Assembly: GCA_012270065.1 (NCBI GenBank)
Contig: JAAXJB010000088.1
Location: 1-64,000 of the forward strand
DNA: 64,000 nucleotides
From: Rubripirellula sp.
Lineage (GTDB): Bacteria; Planctomycetota; Planctomycetia; Pirellulales; Pirellulaceae
Direction: 5' to 3'
Shown here piece by piece: positions 1 to 7,953 of the stretch; position 1 is the stretch's first letter; every line of letters starts with the position of its first letter. Made by a program: the position numbers and the translations under genes. The notes below the pieces were generated by a model. That model saw only the letters and a program-made list of their open reading frames with translations, made no database searches and was not told the origin of the DNA.

Positions 1-36
1 CACTAAGCCCTTTTACACACGGCTTCACAGCGGCGG

Positions 37-1563
37 TCACTCCGCCGTATTTTTGCGCGAGTAACGCACCAGCAGGCGATTCCTACCGCTTGCTTGCCAT
101 TGGCGTAATTGTTCTGACAACTTCTGAACGATTTGCGGATTGTCCTCGGCCAAGTTGTTTTTCTCCGCGGGATCCAGTTTCAGATCGAAAAGTTCGATCC
201 CTGTTCCCCTGTCCCCATCGACCACCAGTTTGTAGTCATCCGTGATGATGGATCGAGGGCCCAGGAAATCTCGCTCCCGGATTTCAGGATGATGGAAGTT
301 TTTGAAATTGCGTGTCAGGATGCCACCCATTTCCTTGACTAACGGGGTGGTGCCTTGTTGAAGTTCTGGTGCGATGTATGGCATTGCAGTCTTGCCACTT
401 TGTTGATCGGATCGGAAAGACCAGAACAGAATTGGTTTGTCACGGTTCTGCTGGTTACCCTCCCAAAACGGCATCAAGTTGATGCCGTCCAGAGGAACGT
501 CTGGCAAGTCTGCGCCGGTCAGTTGGCAGAGAGTAGGCAGGATGTCAGAGGTGACGGAGTTCACACTCAGAGTCCGCGGTTGTTGAATTCGTGCTGGCCA
601 CTCAATGATCCCGGGAACGCGGACGCCGTTTTCGTAAAGTTTGCCTTTGACTCCTCGATATCGCGATTCTCTCAATCCGCTGGGCGGAATACCGTTGTCT
701 CCGCAGTACCACAGCAGAGTATTGTTGCGGATGCCAAGTGTTTTCAGTGAGTTGCGCAACTTTCCGATGGACCGGTCCATGGCCGTGATTTCGGCGTAAC
801 GTTCAATCAGCACTTCTCGCAACGGGCGTCTGACCTGTTTTCCCGTTTTATTGGATGTCAGTCTGACGGTCTGATTGTTGTATTTCTCCGGCAGATCCTG
901 ATACAGCAGCTGGTGTGTTTCGAGTCCGCTGTATGGTTCGTGCGGCGAGCCGTAGGAGATGACGGTGTAGAAAGGAGAGTCCTGTGATGGTCTGGTTTTG
1001 ATGTAGTCGATTGCTTCATCAATGAGAATCTCGGAACTCTCCCCAAAGAACTGTTTTGGCGGCCCGCCGTTACGGGATAGAACTGGATCCATTTCAAAAA
1101 AGTTGTCGTGGGACAGCCATTCATCAAAACCCATTGCGCCGGGGTTGGTGGGAGAGCTTTTCTTGACCGGACCAACATGCCATTTCCCAAAATGTGAAGT
1201 TGCATAGCCAGCTTCGCGTAAAAGATGCGCTACGGTGATTTCTTCGGGCCGAATGGAACAACCGGGAGTGAACGTTCCGTATCGATTGGGGTGCCTGCCA
1301 GTGAGGACATTTCCACGGGTCGGAGAGCACACTGGTTGCGCGTAAAAATTGTCCAGTCGCAGGCCGTTTGTCGCCATTTCATCGAGGAAAGGAGTTTTTA
1401 CGTACGGATGGCCGTTGTAGCCAACTTCTTCCCAGCCGTGATCATCACCCATCAATAGAATGATGTTGGGCCGTCCGGGTTCCTTTGCGTCGGTGGCTGT
1501 CGTGAACGCGAATGCGATGCCAAGCATCATTAACGCAGACAAAGCGATCTGTTTTTGGTTCAT
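37..1563 (-). CDS. Secreted sulfatase (arylsulfatase family)
   Basis: A 508-residue type I sulfatase, expected to hydrolyse sulfate esters, probably of sulfated polysaccharides, outside the cytoplasm. The N-terminus has a hydrophobic signal peptide (residues about 6-25). The metal-binding aspartate pair follows in GDDHG (D40, D41). The motif CSPTR at 79-83 fits the C-x-P-x-R signature in which the cysteine is converted to formylglycine. A lysine/histidine segment (FGKWH) around residue 125 and a DNG motif near residue 290 also fit the family. The ATG at 1563 places the signal peptide correctly. It is complete at both ends and lies beside the left edge of the window. The exact substrate cannot be read from the sequence. 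Confidence 0.93.
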   Translation of the reverse strand: MNQKQIALSALMMLGIAFAFTTATDAKEPGRPNIILLMGDDHGWEEVGYNGHPYVKTPFLDEMATNGLRLDNFYAQPVCSPTRGNVLTGRHPNRYGTFTPGCSIRPEEITVAHLLREAGYATSHFGKWHVGPVKKSSPTNPGAMGFDEWLSHDNFFEMDPVLSRNGGPPKQFFGESSEILIDEAIDYIKTRPSQDSPFYTVISYGSPHEPYSGLETHQLLYQDLPEKYNNQTVRLTSNKTGKQVRRPLREVLIERYAEITAMDRSIGKLRNSLKTLGIRNNTLLWYCGDNGIPPSGLRESRYRGVKGKLYENGVRVPGIIEWPARIQQPRTLSVNSVTSDILPTLCQLTGADLPDVPLDGINLMPFWEGNQQNRDKPILFWSFRSDQQSGKTAMPYIAPELQQGTTPLVKEMGGILTRNFKNFHHPEIRERDFLGPRSIITDDYKLVVDGDRGTGIELFDLKLDPAEKNNLAEDNPQIVQKLSEQLRQWQASGRNRLLVRYSRKNTAE

Positions 1564-2018
1564 GGCACGGGATGTGATTGAGGGGGGAATGCTTGGGTGA
1601 CCGTTGCTGATGTGTTTGTGTTGAAAGTCTGTGCGGAATTCTACCGTACTGAGTCCAAGTGGAACGCCATGTCCAGTTTCCCGCGTAATGTTTCGCGGTT
1701 TTTTTCAGTCGGTGGGAATCACGCCCCACGCCGTGCGGTCGAGCAAATGACTGTCAGAGAGGTTGCTTGGAGAGCATCGACGAATGGCGTAGCGGGTTCT
1801 CAGGTTGTTTCATTGTCAACGCGCAGGCAGATGGCGTTGGTCGACAGAAATGACTTTGGATTCGCCGTGATGATGGAATCGCTACACACTTGTCGTACCC
1901 TGCGTATTCATTGCCACCCGGCGTTAATGAGCGCCAGTGGACTGCCCAGTTTGTAACAATAGCGTGACGCGAAACCCGCGTCACGCGCAATGTAAAATCA
2001 CTCTTCGCAATCCGCGGA
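1564..2018. other. Intergenic spacer
   Basis: The 455 bases between the sulfatase start and the end of the zinc-ribbon gene contain only short overlapping open frames with no recognisable protein features. The right end carries the hairpin described at 1962-1986. The rest would include the sulfatase promoter, but I cannot point to a convincing -35/-10 pair. Confidence 0.5.
1962..1986 (-). terminator. Hairpin, probable terminator of the zinc-ribbon gene
   Basis: A perfect 10-bp stem (GCGTGACGCG at 1962-1971 paired with CGCGTCACGC at 1977-1986) encloses a 5-base loop. It lies 32 bases beyond the stop codon of the minus-strand gene ending at 2019. In the minus direction it is followed by a moderately T-rich TATTGTTAC stretch. 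Position and stem strength fit a transcription terminator, though the T tract is imperfect. Confidence 0.6.
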
Positions 2019-2708
2019 TCAAGTGAAGGCAGCTTTCACATTGGGGTCCATCAGGACAACGATTCCCCAGATGCCGATGGGAAGGCCTAGGCAACAGCAT
2101 GGTGACAGAATGGGAATCATGGAAAGAATGCAGGCGGTCATCGCGAGTCCATAGGACTGCAGCTTCATCATCTTGATGGTTCCGGCAATGATGATTCCGC
2201 CACAAATCAACATGACAAATCCAACAATGATGCCGCCAACACCCGATATCATCATCGCGAATTCATCTTCGGGTGCCATATTGCCAGCGCCGCCAGCCAT
2301 CAATGCTCCACCAAGGAGAAGCCTGAAGAGCAGGTCAAGCACGACTAGCACCATGGAGATGGAGATGATGATCAGCAAAGTGATCGCAGCTGGTTTTACC
2401 TTGGCTGCAGCGGCACCATGACTACCCGCCGGCCGAAAAGAGGTTGCTGCCTGGGGAGCACTTGCATACGGATTTGGAGTCTGAGGAGCTTGGGGTTGGA
2501 ATCCGGTAGCGGGGCTGCTGGGTGCGGGGAAGTCGTCGAACGGATTCTGGTCAGCTGCGGTCTGTGCCGCAGGTGTTGGAGCTGGACTGGGATCAGCAGG
2601 GGCCGCTGGTGCACGTAGCTGTTTTCCACACGGGCACTTCACGACTTTGCCTGCAGCTTCGGGTGGAATATTGAGAACCTTCTGGCAGGATGGACATTTG
2701 ATCTTCAT
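2019..2708 (-). CDS. Zinc-ribbon / Pro-Ala linker / membrane protein
   Basis: A 229-residue protein with a modular layout common in planctomycetes. An N-terminal zinc ribbon has CPSC at residues 5-8 and CPCG at 25-28. A proline/alanine-rich linker follows (about 33-95), then three or four hydrophobic segments, one of them very methionine/glycine rich (about 140-190). I chose the ATG at 2708, which puts the ribbon directly at the N-terminus; an in-frame TTG four codons upstream (2720) is an alternative. The zinc ribbon should face the cytoplasm. No specific function is known to me. Confidence 0.8.
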   Translation of the reverse strand: MKIKCPSCQKVLNIPPEAAGKVVKCPCGKQLRAPAAPADPSPAPTPAAQTAADQNPFDDFPAPSSPATGFQPQAPQTPNPYASAPQAATSFRPAGSHGAAAAKVKPAAITLLIIISISMVLVVLDLLFRLLLGGALMAGGAGNMAPEDEFAMMISGVGGIIVGFVMLICGGIIIAGTIKMMKLQSYGLAMTACILSMIPILSPCCCLGLPIGIWGIVVLMDPNVKAAFT

Positions 2709-3065
2709 GCGGTTGCTCAATTTTTACTGTTTGCTTGAATGATGGCGTAAGCGACAACTCAACAGCCGTCCTGGAGTGCAGCCGTACAATATTTTCTGTC
2801 GTTTGCGGTTTGATCTGTGTGTTGAAAGCCCGTGCAAGGTTGGGTGCATTCGCGGTCGTTGATCAGGAAGATCCGACCGTCATACAGGTAAATCGGGTGT
2901 CCTGTTGGCAGAGGCGAGAGAAAAGTCGCAGAGAAAACCATGTTGCTGTTGGTTAGCCTTTTGACAGTGCATATGCATGTTTTCGGGGTTTTGTCCGTTT
3001 TACCAGTGTTTTTTCCAGGTTCCCGCATGTCCAATTCGGGCAACTATCACGTGTTGCGACCGTTG

Positions 3066-3384
3066 ATGCCGGTTGCCACAACACCCTTGTTGGGGAGATG
3101 CACGGCAGTCGGGCTCATGTTCTTTTCTTTTTTGGTGACGGTCATGGCTGGCTCCGCATTCGCTGCTGATCCAGCTGACGACACCAACGATCGGACAGTT
3201 GTTGAACCACCGCAGGCGTTCTTTGAAGTGGTTGATGAACGTCACCGGGATGCCGCTAGAGCGTTTTACAGGAAGTACCTCGATAACGGAGGCCTGCCCG
3301 TGGTTGCTGCGGTGGAAGTCGCTGATGAAGCGTTGTTGCGAACACATGACATTGTTCAGAACTTGCGTTCTGGACTCAACGTAG
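3066..3384 (+). pseudogene. 3'-truncated remnant of a secreted metallopeptidase-like protein
   Basis: An open frame with a clear signal peptide starting at ATG 3066 (an earlier in-frame ATG lies at 3027). It is followed by about 75 residues resembling the start of a secreted family that I recall with the pattern FY-x-KY ... G-x-P-V-V ... V-x-D-x-AL (here FYRKYLD, GLPVVA, VADEALL). Full-length relatives continue for several hundred residues and carry a HEFAH-type metal motif, which is absent here. The resemblance stops around 3375-3384, exactly where the 3' end of the oppositely oriented dockerin gene begins. The frame then runs 18 antisense codons to a stop at 3437. This looks like a gene cut by a rearrangement. 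Family recognition is from memory. Confidence 0.6.
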
Positions 3385-4083
3385 ACCTGCCCTCAGAAGT
3401 CTCCAGTCGCTCATGTCAAGAACGCCATCATTGTTGATGTCGACAGCCGAATTAGGGATCGGTTCGATGTGGGCAAGTTCAGTGCTGTTGCCGGAAGCGT
3501 AGCCCATGTTTCCGAAGATTTGATGGGAAACAATTATGAACGTCCGGCGATCCAGGCGATTGATAGTCCCATCACGATTGACATCCAGAGCACTCGTGAA
3601 GTTGTGCCACGGGTTGCGAAGTCGTGACCATGCGCTCTCGACAATTGGGATCCAGTACTGAGCCCGTTCCTGGGCGTAACCAAAAAAGCTTGTCGTGTCG
3701 AATCTTGGGTCACCCAGAAATCCGTAGAAGTCCTCGATGGTAATCAAGGCGTCGCCGTTGTAATCCAGAAGCAGGTCGTAGTGCTCTTCACCAGCAGATA
3801 ATCCGAGGTAGACATTGACGTGACCAGCAGCAAGAACATCGGCAGCCTGCAGGCTTTGTCCTGATGTCAGCTCACTGAGAAACTTGCCGAGAACATCAAT
3901 GGAAAGTACTGAGATAATGAAATCGCGGTAGCTCAGATCGTCGCCGTTTGGGCCCTGTAGCAGTTGGGTGTCTTCACCCAGAATCAGCCATGGATCATCT
4001 GCGTAATGCAATGGTGATTGTGCTGACGCTGTTGCGGCAAAGATAAAAACCGCTAGGACGAATCCCCAAAGTGTTCGCAACAT
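3376..4083 (-). CDS. Secreted dockerin-type/EF-hand protein
   Basis: A 235-residue secreted protein with a signal peptide ending near ATASAQ (residues 1-22). Three calcium-binding-loop-like segments are visible: DYNGDALITIED (about 120), DVNRDGTINRLD (about 170) and DINNDGVLDMSD (about 220). They have the spaced D-x-N-x-D-G pattern of dockerin type I or EF-hand repeats. No catalytic domain is present, so it is probably a structural or scaffold-associated protein. It is convergent with, and overlaps by a few bases, the truncated frame on its left. Confidence 0.72.
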   Translation of the reverse strand: MLRTLWGFVLAVFIFAATASAQSPLHYADDPWLILGEDTQLLQGPNGDDLSYRDFIISVLSIDVLGKFLSELTSGQSLQAADVLAAGHVNVYLGLSAGEEHYDLLLDYNGDALITIEDFYGFLGDPRFDTTSFFGYAQERAQYWIPIVESAWSRLRNPWHNFTSALDVNRDGTINRLDRRTFIIVSHQIFGNMGYASGNSTELAHIEPIPNSAVDINNDGVLDMSDWRLLRAGLR

Positions 4084-4350
4084 CGCGTGAATACCTCTCC
4101 TGTGGCTTGTTGCAGGACAGTGGCTTTCTGGTGATCGCCAATCATGTTGTTCAATACGCTGTAAAGCGGATCAGTTTCTTGAACCACCGATCGTATCTAT
4201 CAAAACCCAAAAAGCTATCCGGCTCGTCTGATTTTCTGCATCGATGAGGAAAGATACACAATTAAGGTAAACGGATGTACCGCAGAATGTGCTGGGCGTG
4301 CACTTATTGAAAGTCCGGTGCCGTGTGCGGCTTGCGTTTGGAGGTTTGCT

Positions 4351-4382
4351 GGTGCGTTTGTTTGGTGCGTTTGTTTGGTGCG
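4351..4382. repeat. 13-bp tandem repeat, about 2.5 copies
   Basis: GGTGCGTTTGTTT occurs twice head-to-tail (4351-4363, 4364-4376), followed by GGTGCG. It lies in a non-coding spacer. Confidence 0.85.
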
Positions 4383-4730
4383 GCCGACGCTGCAGACTTT
4401 GTTGCTGATTAGAAGATGACCAAGGCGTGCCGTGACTATGAAGCGACTTTTGGTTCTGGTTGGTTTCAACTCATCGTAGACGCAGTTCCGACATGATTGG
4501 AATTTCAGGTGAAGGAGTGATAATGCCAGATTTTGATTTTCTCATACAACTCGAAAGCTCAAAATCAGTCGGCCGGCTCCAGTGCGTAGGATTGAATTTA
4601 CCCTGCCTTCCGATGCCACCCGTTTTTGCATCCCCGTTCTCCAGTAACCGGCCCTGGTTGTTAGCTTCGACCTGTCACTCGCTGGCGTGGAATTGACCGT
4701 CACATTATCATGGTTTTGGGTATGGATCAT

Positions 4731-4744
4731 TGAATCATGATTCA
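4731..4744. promoter_or_regulatory. 14-bp perfect palindrome upstream of kinase
   Basis: TGAATCATGATTCA is its own reverse complement. It lies 111 bases before the ATG of the Ser/Thr kinase gene, a position and symmetry that would suit a dimeric repressor or activator site. No regulator is identified, and a 14-base palindrome can occur by chance in a window of this size. Confidence 0.3.
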
Positions 4745-4855
4745 TGGAGCGGTGGTACTTCTGTTGACACTTTTCTGTGGGAGCAGGTTTACCAATTGGA
4801 TCGAGCTGACTAATTAAGTTTCGTTTTATTGAATATTCACCGGGATTTTTTCCTG

Positions 4856-6571
4856 ATGTCATCCAAGCCAAATCCTGACGACGAACGGACCCGGCATGTG
4901 ACAGGTGATGCTACCCGTGGTGATCTGATACCGGACTCAACCTTGGGGGCAGATCAGGAGACATTCGAAGCTGAGACGATTCATGTTTCGGCTGACCAGA
5001 AGCATCAGCGGACAGTTCGCACCACGGACGAAACGGTTCCACGCGCGTCTGACCGTGATGGAGACCGTCCTGGTCAGATCGGATCCTATGAGATCGTCTC
5101 TGAGCTCGGCCGTGGTGGCATGGGAGTTGTCTACAAGGCACGTGATATCCGATTGAAGCGTACAGTCGCTCTCAAAGTGATTCTTTCTGGCAGCCATGCG
5201 GACAGTACCGAGCGTAAACGATTTCAAACCGAGGCAGAATCAGTTGCCCGATTAAAACACCAGAATATCGTTCAGGTGTATGAAGTGGGTGAGTGCGACG
5301 GGCACCCGTTTCTGGCAATTGAATACTGCGCTGGTGGCTCACTGGACGATCGTTTGAAAGACAGGAGGCCATCGCCACTGGAGGCCGCTGAACTTGTTGC
5401 ATCGGTTGCTGCGGCCATGGAGCATTCCCATCGTGCTGGCGTCGTCCATCGTGATCTGAAACCGGCAAACGTGCTTTTTGATGCTGACGGGACGCCGAAA
5501 ATTGCCGACTTTGGATTGGCAAAGAAACTGGATGAGGACGAAGGTCATACGCGTACCGGGACCATCATGGGGAGTCTTGGTTACATGGCTCCGGAACAGG
5601 CGCGTGGTCAAAACGCGAAAACGAGCAGTCGAACCGATGTCTATTCGATGGGCGCGATTCTTTACAGTCTGCTGACAGGCAATCCGCCGTTTCAAGGTTC
5701 CAACGCGATTGAAACCTTGAATCTGGTCGTGGGCGGTGATCCGATTCCGATCCGACGTACCAACCCTGCCTGTCCTCAGGATCTCGAAACCATCGCTCTT
5801 AAGTGTCTGAGCAAGTCGCCCGCGGACCGTTATCAATCTTCACAGGCGTTTCATGATGATCTAGTGCGTTTCGTCAATGGCGATCCAATTCATGCACGAC
5901 CGGCGACGACTTATGAGCAGGTGTTTTCCTGGTGCCGACGGAATCCTCTGCCCGCGACGATCGCGGTGGCCAGCGTATTGATGTTGGCGATCCTTTCGGC
6001 AAGTTTTGCATGGATCGCACACCGCAACCAGACAGTGATCCAGACGATCGAGTCTCGTGACATGAGGGTGGAGGAGTTGCGAGGCAAAATTCTTTACCTG
6101 GACGAAGTTCTGACCAATTCGTGCGCGCTGGCCACATTGACCGAGGACCCGAAATGGGCAGAACGTTATCAGAAGTTCGAGCCAGTTTTGACGGCATCGA
6201 TTGATGAAGCGGTGGCACTCGTACCCAAGGCGAAGATGGAATTGGACAAGGTCAGTGATGCCAACGCTCAGTTGATTGAAATGGAAACGCAGGCATTTTC
6301 GTTGGTGGAAGAAGGAAAGTCGTCCGAGGCATGGGATTTACTGAGCGGCGACAGCTATCAGGTCAAGAAGCGTGATTACGAACATGGCTTGGAAGTGTTT
6401 TCCAGAAAGCTGCAGGATTACGCTGATGATACGGTGGAGTCCGCTCGCCGCGAAGCATTCACATTTCTTGTGACAGCGTTCATTTTCGGTGGCGTCGTTC
6501 TGAGTTTCTTTGTGATGGGCCTGTACAGTTTCATCCGGGTTCTCCGACGCAAAGATGTCTCGATCGAGTGA
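4856..6571 (+). CDS. Membrane-anchored Ser/Thr protein kinase (Hanks type)
   Basis: A 571-residue eukaryotic-like kinase. After about 75 polar residues the catalytic domain shows the glycine loop GRGGMG (85-90), the ATP lysine in VALK (K107), the catalytic loop HRDLKPAN (198-205), DFG (218-220) and the GYMAPEQ activation-segment end (242-248). The RD arrangement suggests activation by loop phosphorylation. A first transmembrane helix spans about 366-388. A helical, charged segment of about 145 residues follows, then a second helix at about 534-560 and a short basic tail. The middle segment is thus likely extracytoplasmic and may be a sensor. I chose the ATG at 4856 over an in-frame TTG at 4829. 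Substrates are unknown. Confidence 0.95.
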   Translation: MSSKPNPDDERTRHVTGDATRGDLIPDSTLGADQETFEAETIHVSADQKHQRTVRTTDETVPRASDRDGDRPGQIGSYEIVSELGRGGMGVVYKARDIRLKRTVALKVILSGSHADSTERKRFQTEAESVARLKHQNIVQVYEVGECDGHPFLAIEYCAGGSLDDRLKDRRPSPLEAAELVASVAAAMEHSHRAGVVHRDLKPANVLFDADGTPKIADFGLAKKLDEDEGHTRTGTIMGSLGYMAPEQARGQNAKTSSRTDVYSMGAILYSLLTGNPPFQGSNAIETLNLVVGGDPIPIRRTNPACPQDLETIALKCLSKSPADRYQSSQAFHDDLVRFVNGDPIHARPATTYEQVFSWCRRNPLPATIAVASVLMLAILSASFAWIAHRNQTVIQTIESRDMRVEELRGKILYLDEVLTNSCALATLTEDPKWAERYQKFEPVLTASIDEAVALVPKAKMELDKVSDANAQLIEMETQAFSLVEEGKSSEAWDLLSGDSYQVKKRDYEHGLEVFSRKLQDYADDTVESARREAFTFLVTAFIFGGVVLSFFVMGLYSFIRVLRRKDVSIE

Positions 6572-6663
6572 TAGTTCGTTACTCCGCTGGACGATTTCTA
6601 AATGTCCCAGGGCGTACGGCCACAGCTTCTGGTTTCATTTGGCCCGCGATCCTGCGATGAAGC

Positions 6664-7953
6664 TTAACGTAGGAGTTCGTTCAGAGTTCCATCGCTGCTA
6701 CCGAAGGTATCGGTTTCGACCCCGAGATGTTGCAGCATGGTGACGTACAGATTGCTGAGTGGCCGGTTTTTGTCATGTCGATACGCTAAATGTTGGCCGT
6801 GTCTGAGACTGCCGCCCGCCAGCAGGATTGGTAGGTTTGTATTGGTGTGAGTGTTCGCGTTTCCCATGTTGCTGCCAAAAAGAATCATGGTTCGGTCCAG
6901 CAATCGATCCTCTCCTTCGGTGATTTCAGCGAGCTGGCGGAAGGATTGGTGCAGCAATTGCATCTGGCGGTGATCAGCGTCCATCAACTGCTGCACTTTT
7001 GATTGCGATTGGCCGTGATGACTGAGGTTATGATAGCCGTCGGTTGTTTTCTTGGCTGGCTGGAGCTGGAACGGTGGGGTGGCAAACGCGTCGACCATCA
7101 GTGTGATGATGCGTGTCGAGTCAGTTTCGAACGCGAGGCACGCCATCCGCATCATCAAATCAAATTTTGCAAAAAACTGTTTCTGGTCCCGGATGTCGTC
7201 TGGTGGTAGCTGGTCGGTGGATGGTTTCGGTTGTTTTTCCCACTGACGCGTTATCTCCATGCGTTGTTCGATTTCACGGACGGAATTCAGGTACTGTTCC
7301 AGACGGTGTTGGTCATCCTGGCCAAGTTTGCGTTTCACATGTCGTGTGTCGTCCAGCAGGGTGTCAAGGATACTGTGTTGTTCATCCAGCTTTCTCAGTT
7401 GAGTCGCAACAGCGGATGCATCGCCCTGCACGAACATCCTGCGGAACAGTGATAATGCGTTATCCTCCGCTGGGAGCAGGGCTCCGTCGCGTGTCCAGGA
7501 GAGACTCCGGTTCGCTTTGTCGATGTTCACACCGAGGTTAAGAGTGGAAAATCTCGTTATCGGCGCCAGTTGCTCGGAGGCAAATTGGTCAAGGGAAATG
7601 GAATTACGGAAACCACTTTTGGTTGGACCGCGGGCTGATGTCAGAAAACAGTTTTCGGTGCTGTGGCCGCCCTCGACGTCCGGATGCGAAAGGCCACTGA
7701 TGACTGTGAAATCGTCGCGAAACTCGGCAAGGTCCTTCAGGTAAGGTGACAGTTGATAATTTTGGCCCGTTGCTTTCGGGAAGAACTGGTCGGGCAGCAC
7801 ACCGAGATTGTTCGAGATCAACAACATCCGGCGTGGTGGATTTGCAGACCTTTGCCCAGCATGGAGAGGGTCAAGGCTGGCGAGCAGGGGCAATGACAGG
7901 GCAATCCCTGATCCTCGGAGAAAACGCCGGCGACTTTGTGCTTGACGGTTCAT
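6664..7953 (-). CDS. DUF1552 family protein (Tat-exported)
   Basis: A 429-residue protein of the planctomycete DUF1552 family, function unknown. The N-terminus carries a twin-arginine signal (SRRRFLRG at 7-14 followed by a hydrophobic stretch), predicting export of a folded, possibly cofactor-bearing protein. The body shows typical family features such as GLSHP and GGHSTENCFLTSAR near residue 100 and a late SNMGNANTH segment. Its start codon overlaps the stop of the upstream DUF1592/cytochrome gene by four bases (ATGA), so the two are translationally coupled and probably work together. A paralogous pair lies at 20181-24834. Confidence 0.9.
   Translation of the reverse strand: MNRQAQSRRRFLRGSGIALSLPLLASLDPLHAGQRSANPPRRMLLISNNLGVLPDQFFPKATGQNYQLSPYLKDLAEFRDDFTVISGLSHPDVEGGHSTENCFLTSARGPTKSGFRNSISLDQFASEQLAPITRFSTLNLGVNIDKANRSLSWTRDGALLPAEDNALSLFRRMFVQGDASAVATQLRKLDEQHSILDTLLDDTRHVKRKLGQDDQHRLEQYLNSVREIEQRMEITRQWEKQPKPSTDQLPPDDIRDQKQFFAKFDLMMRMACLAFETDSTRIITLMVDAFATPPFQLQPAKKTTDGYHNLSHHGQSQSKVQQLMDADHRQMQLLHQSFRQLAEITEGEDRLLDRTMILFGSNMGNANTHTNTNLPILLAGGSLRHGQHLAYRHDKNRPLSNLYVTMLQHLGVETDTFGSSDGTLNELLR

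Larger units (their letters stand above)
4084..4855. other. Intergenic region between dockerin gene and kinase
   Basis: A 772-base divergent spacer without a convincing gene; the open frames on either strand have no signal peptide, domain or composition of a real protein. It contains a 13-bp direct repeat (GGTGCGTTTGTTT at 4351-4363 and 4364-4376, with a partial third copy) and a 14-bp palindrome at 4731-4744. Promoters for both flanking genes should lie here. Confidence 0.55.

Noticed and set aside
1-36. Possible gene end at the left edge
   Set aside because: Only 36 bases precede the sulfatase stop codon, too little to support any feature.
4542-4871. Minus-strand frame of 109 codons upstream of the kinase
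   Set aside because: Low-complexity polar translation, overlaps the kinase start and would occupy its promoter.
5339-5836. Minus-strand open frame of 165 codons
   Set aside because: It is antisense to the conserved kinase catalytic domain and has no features of its own.
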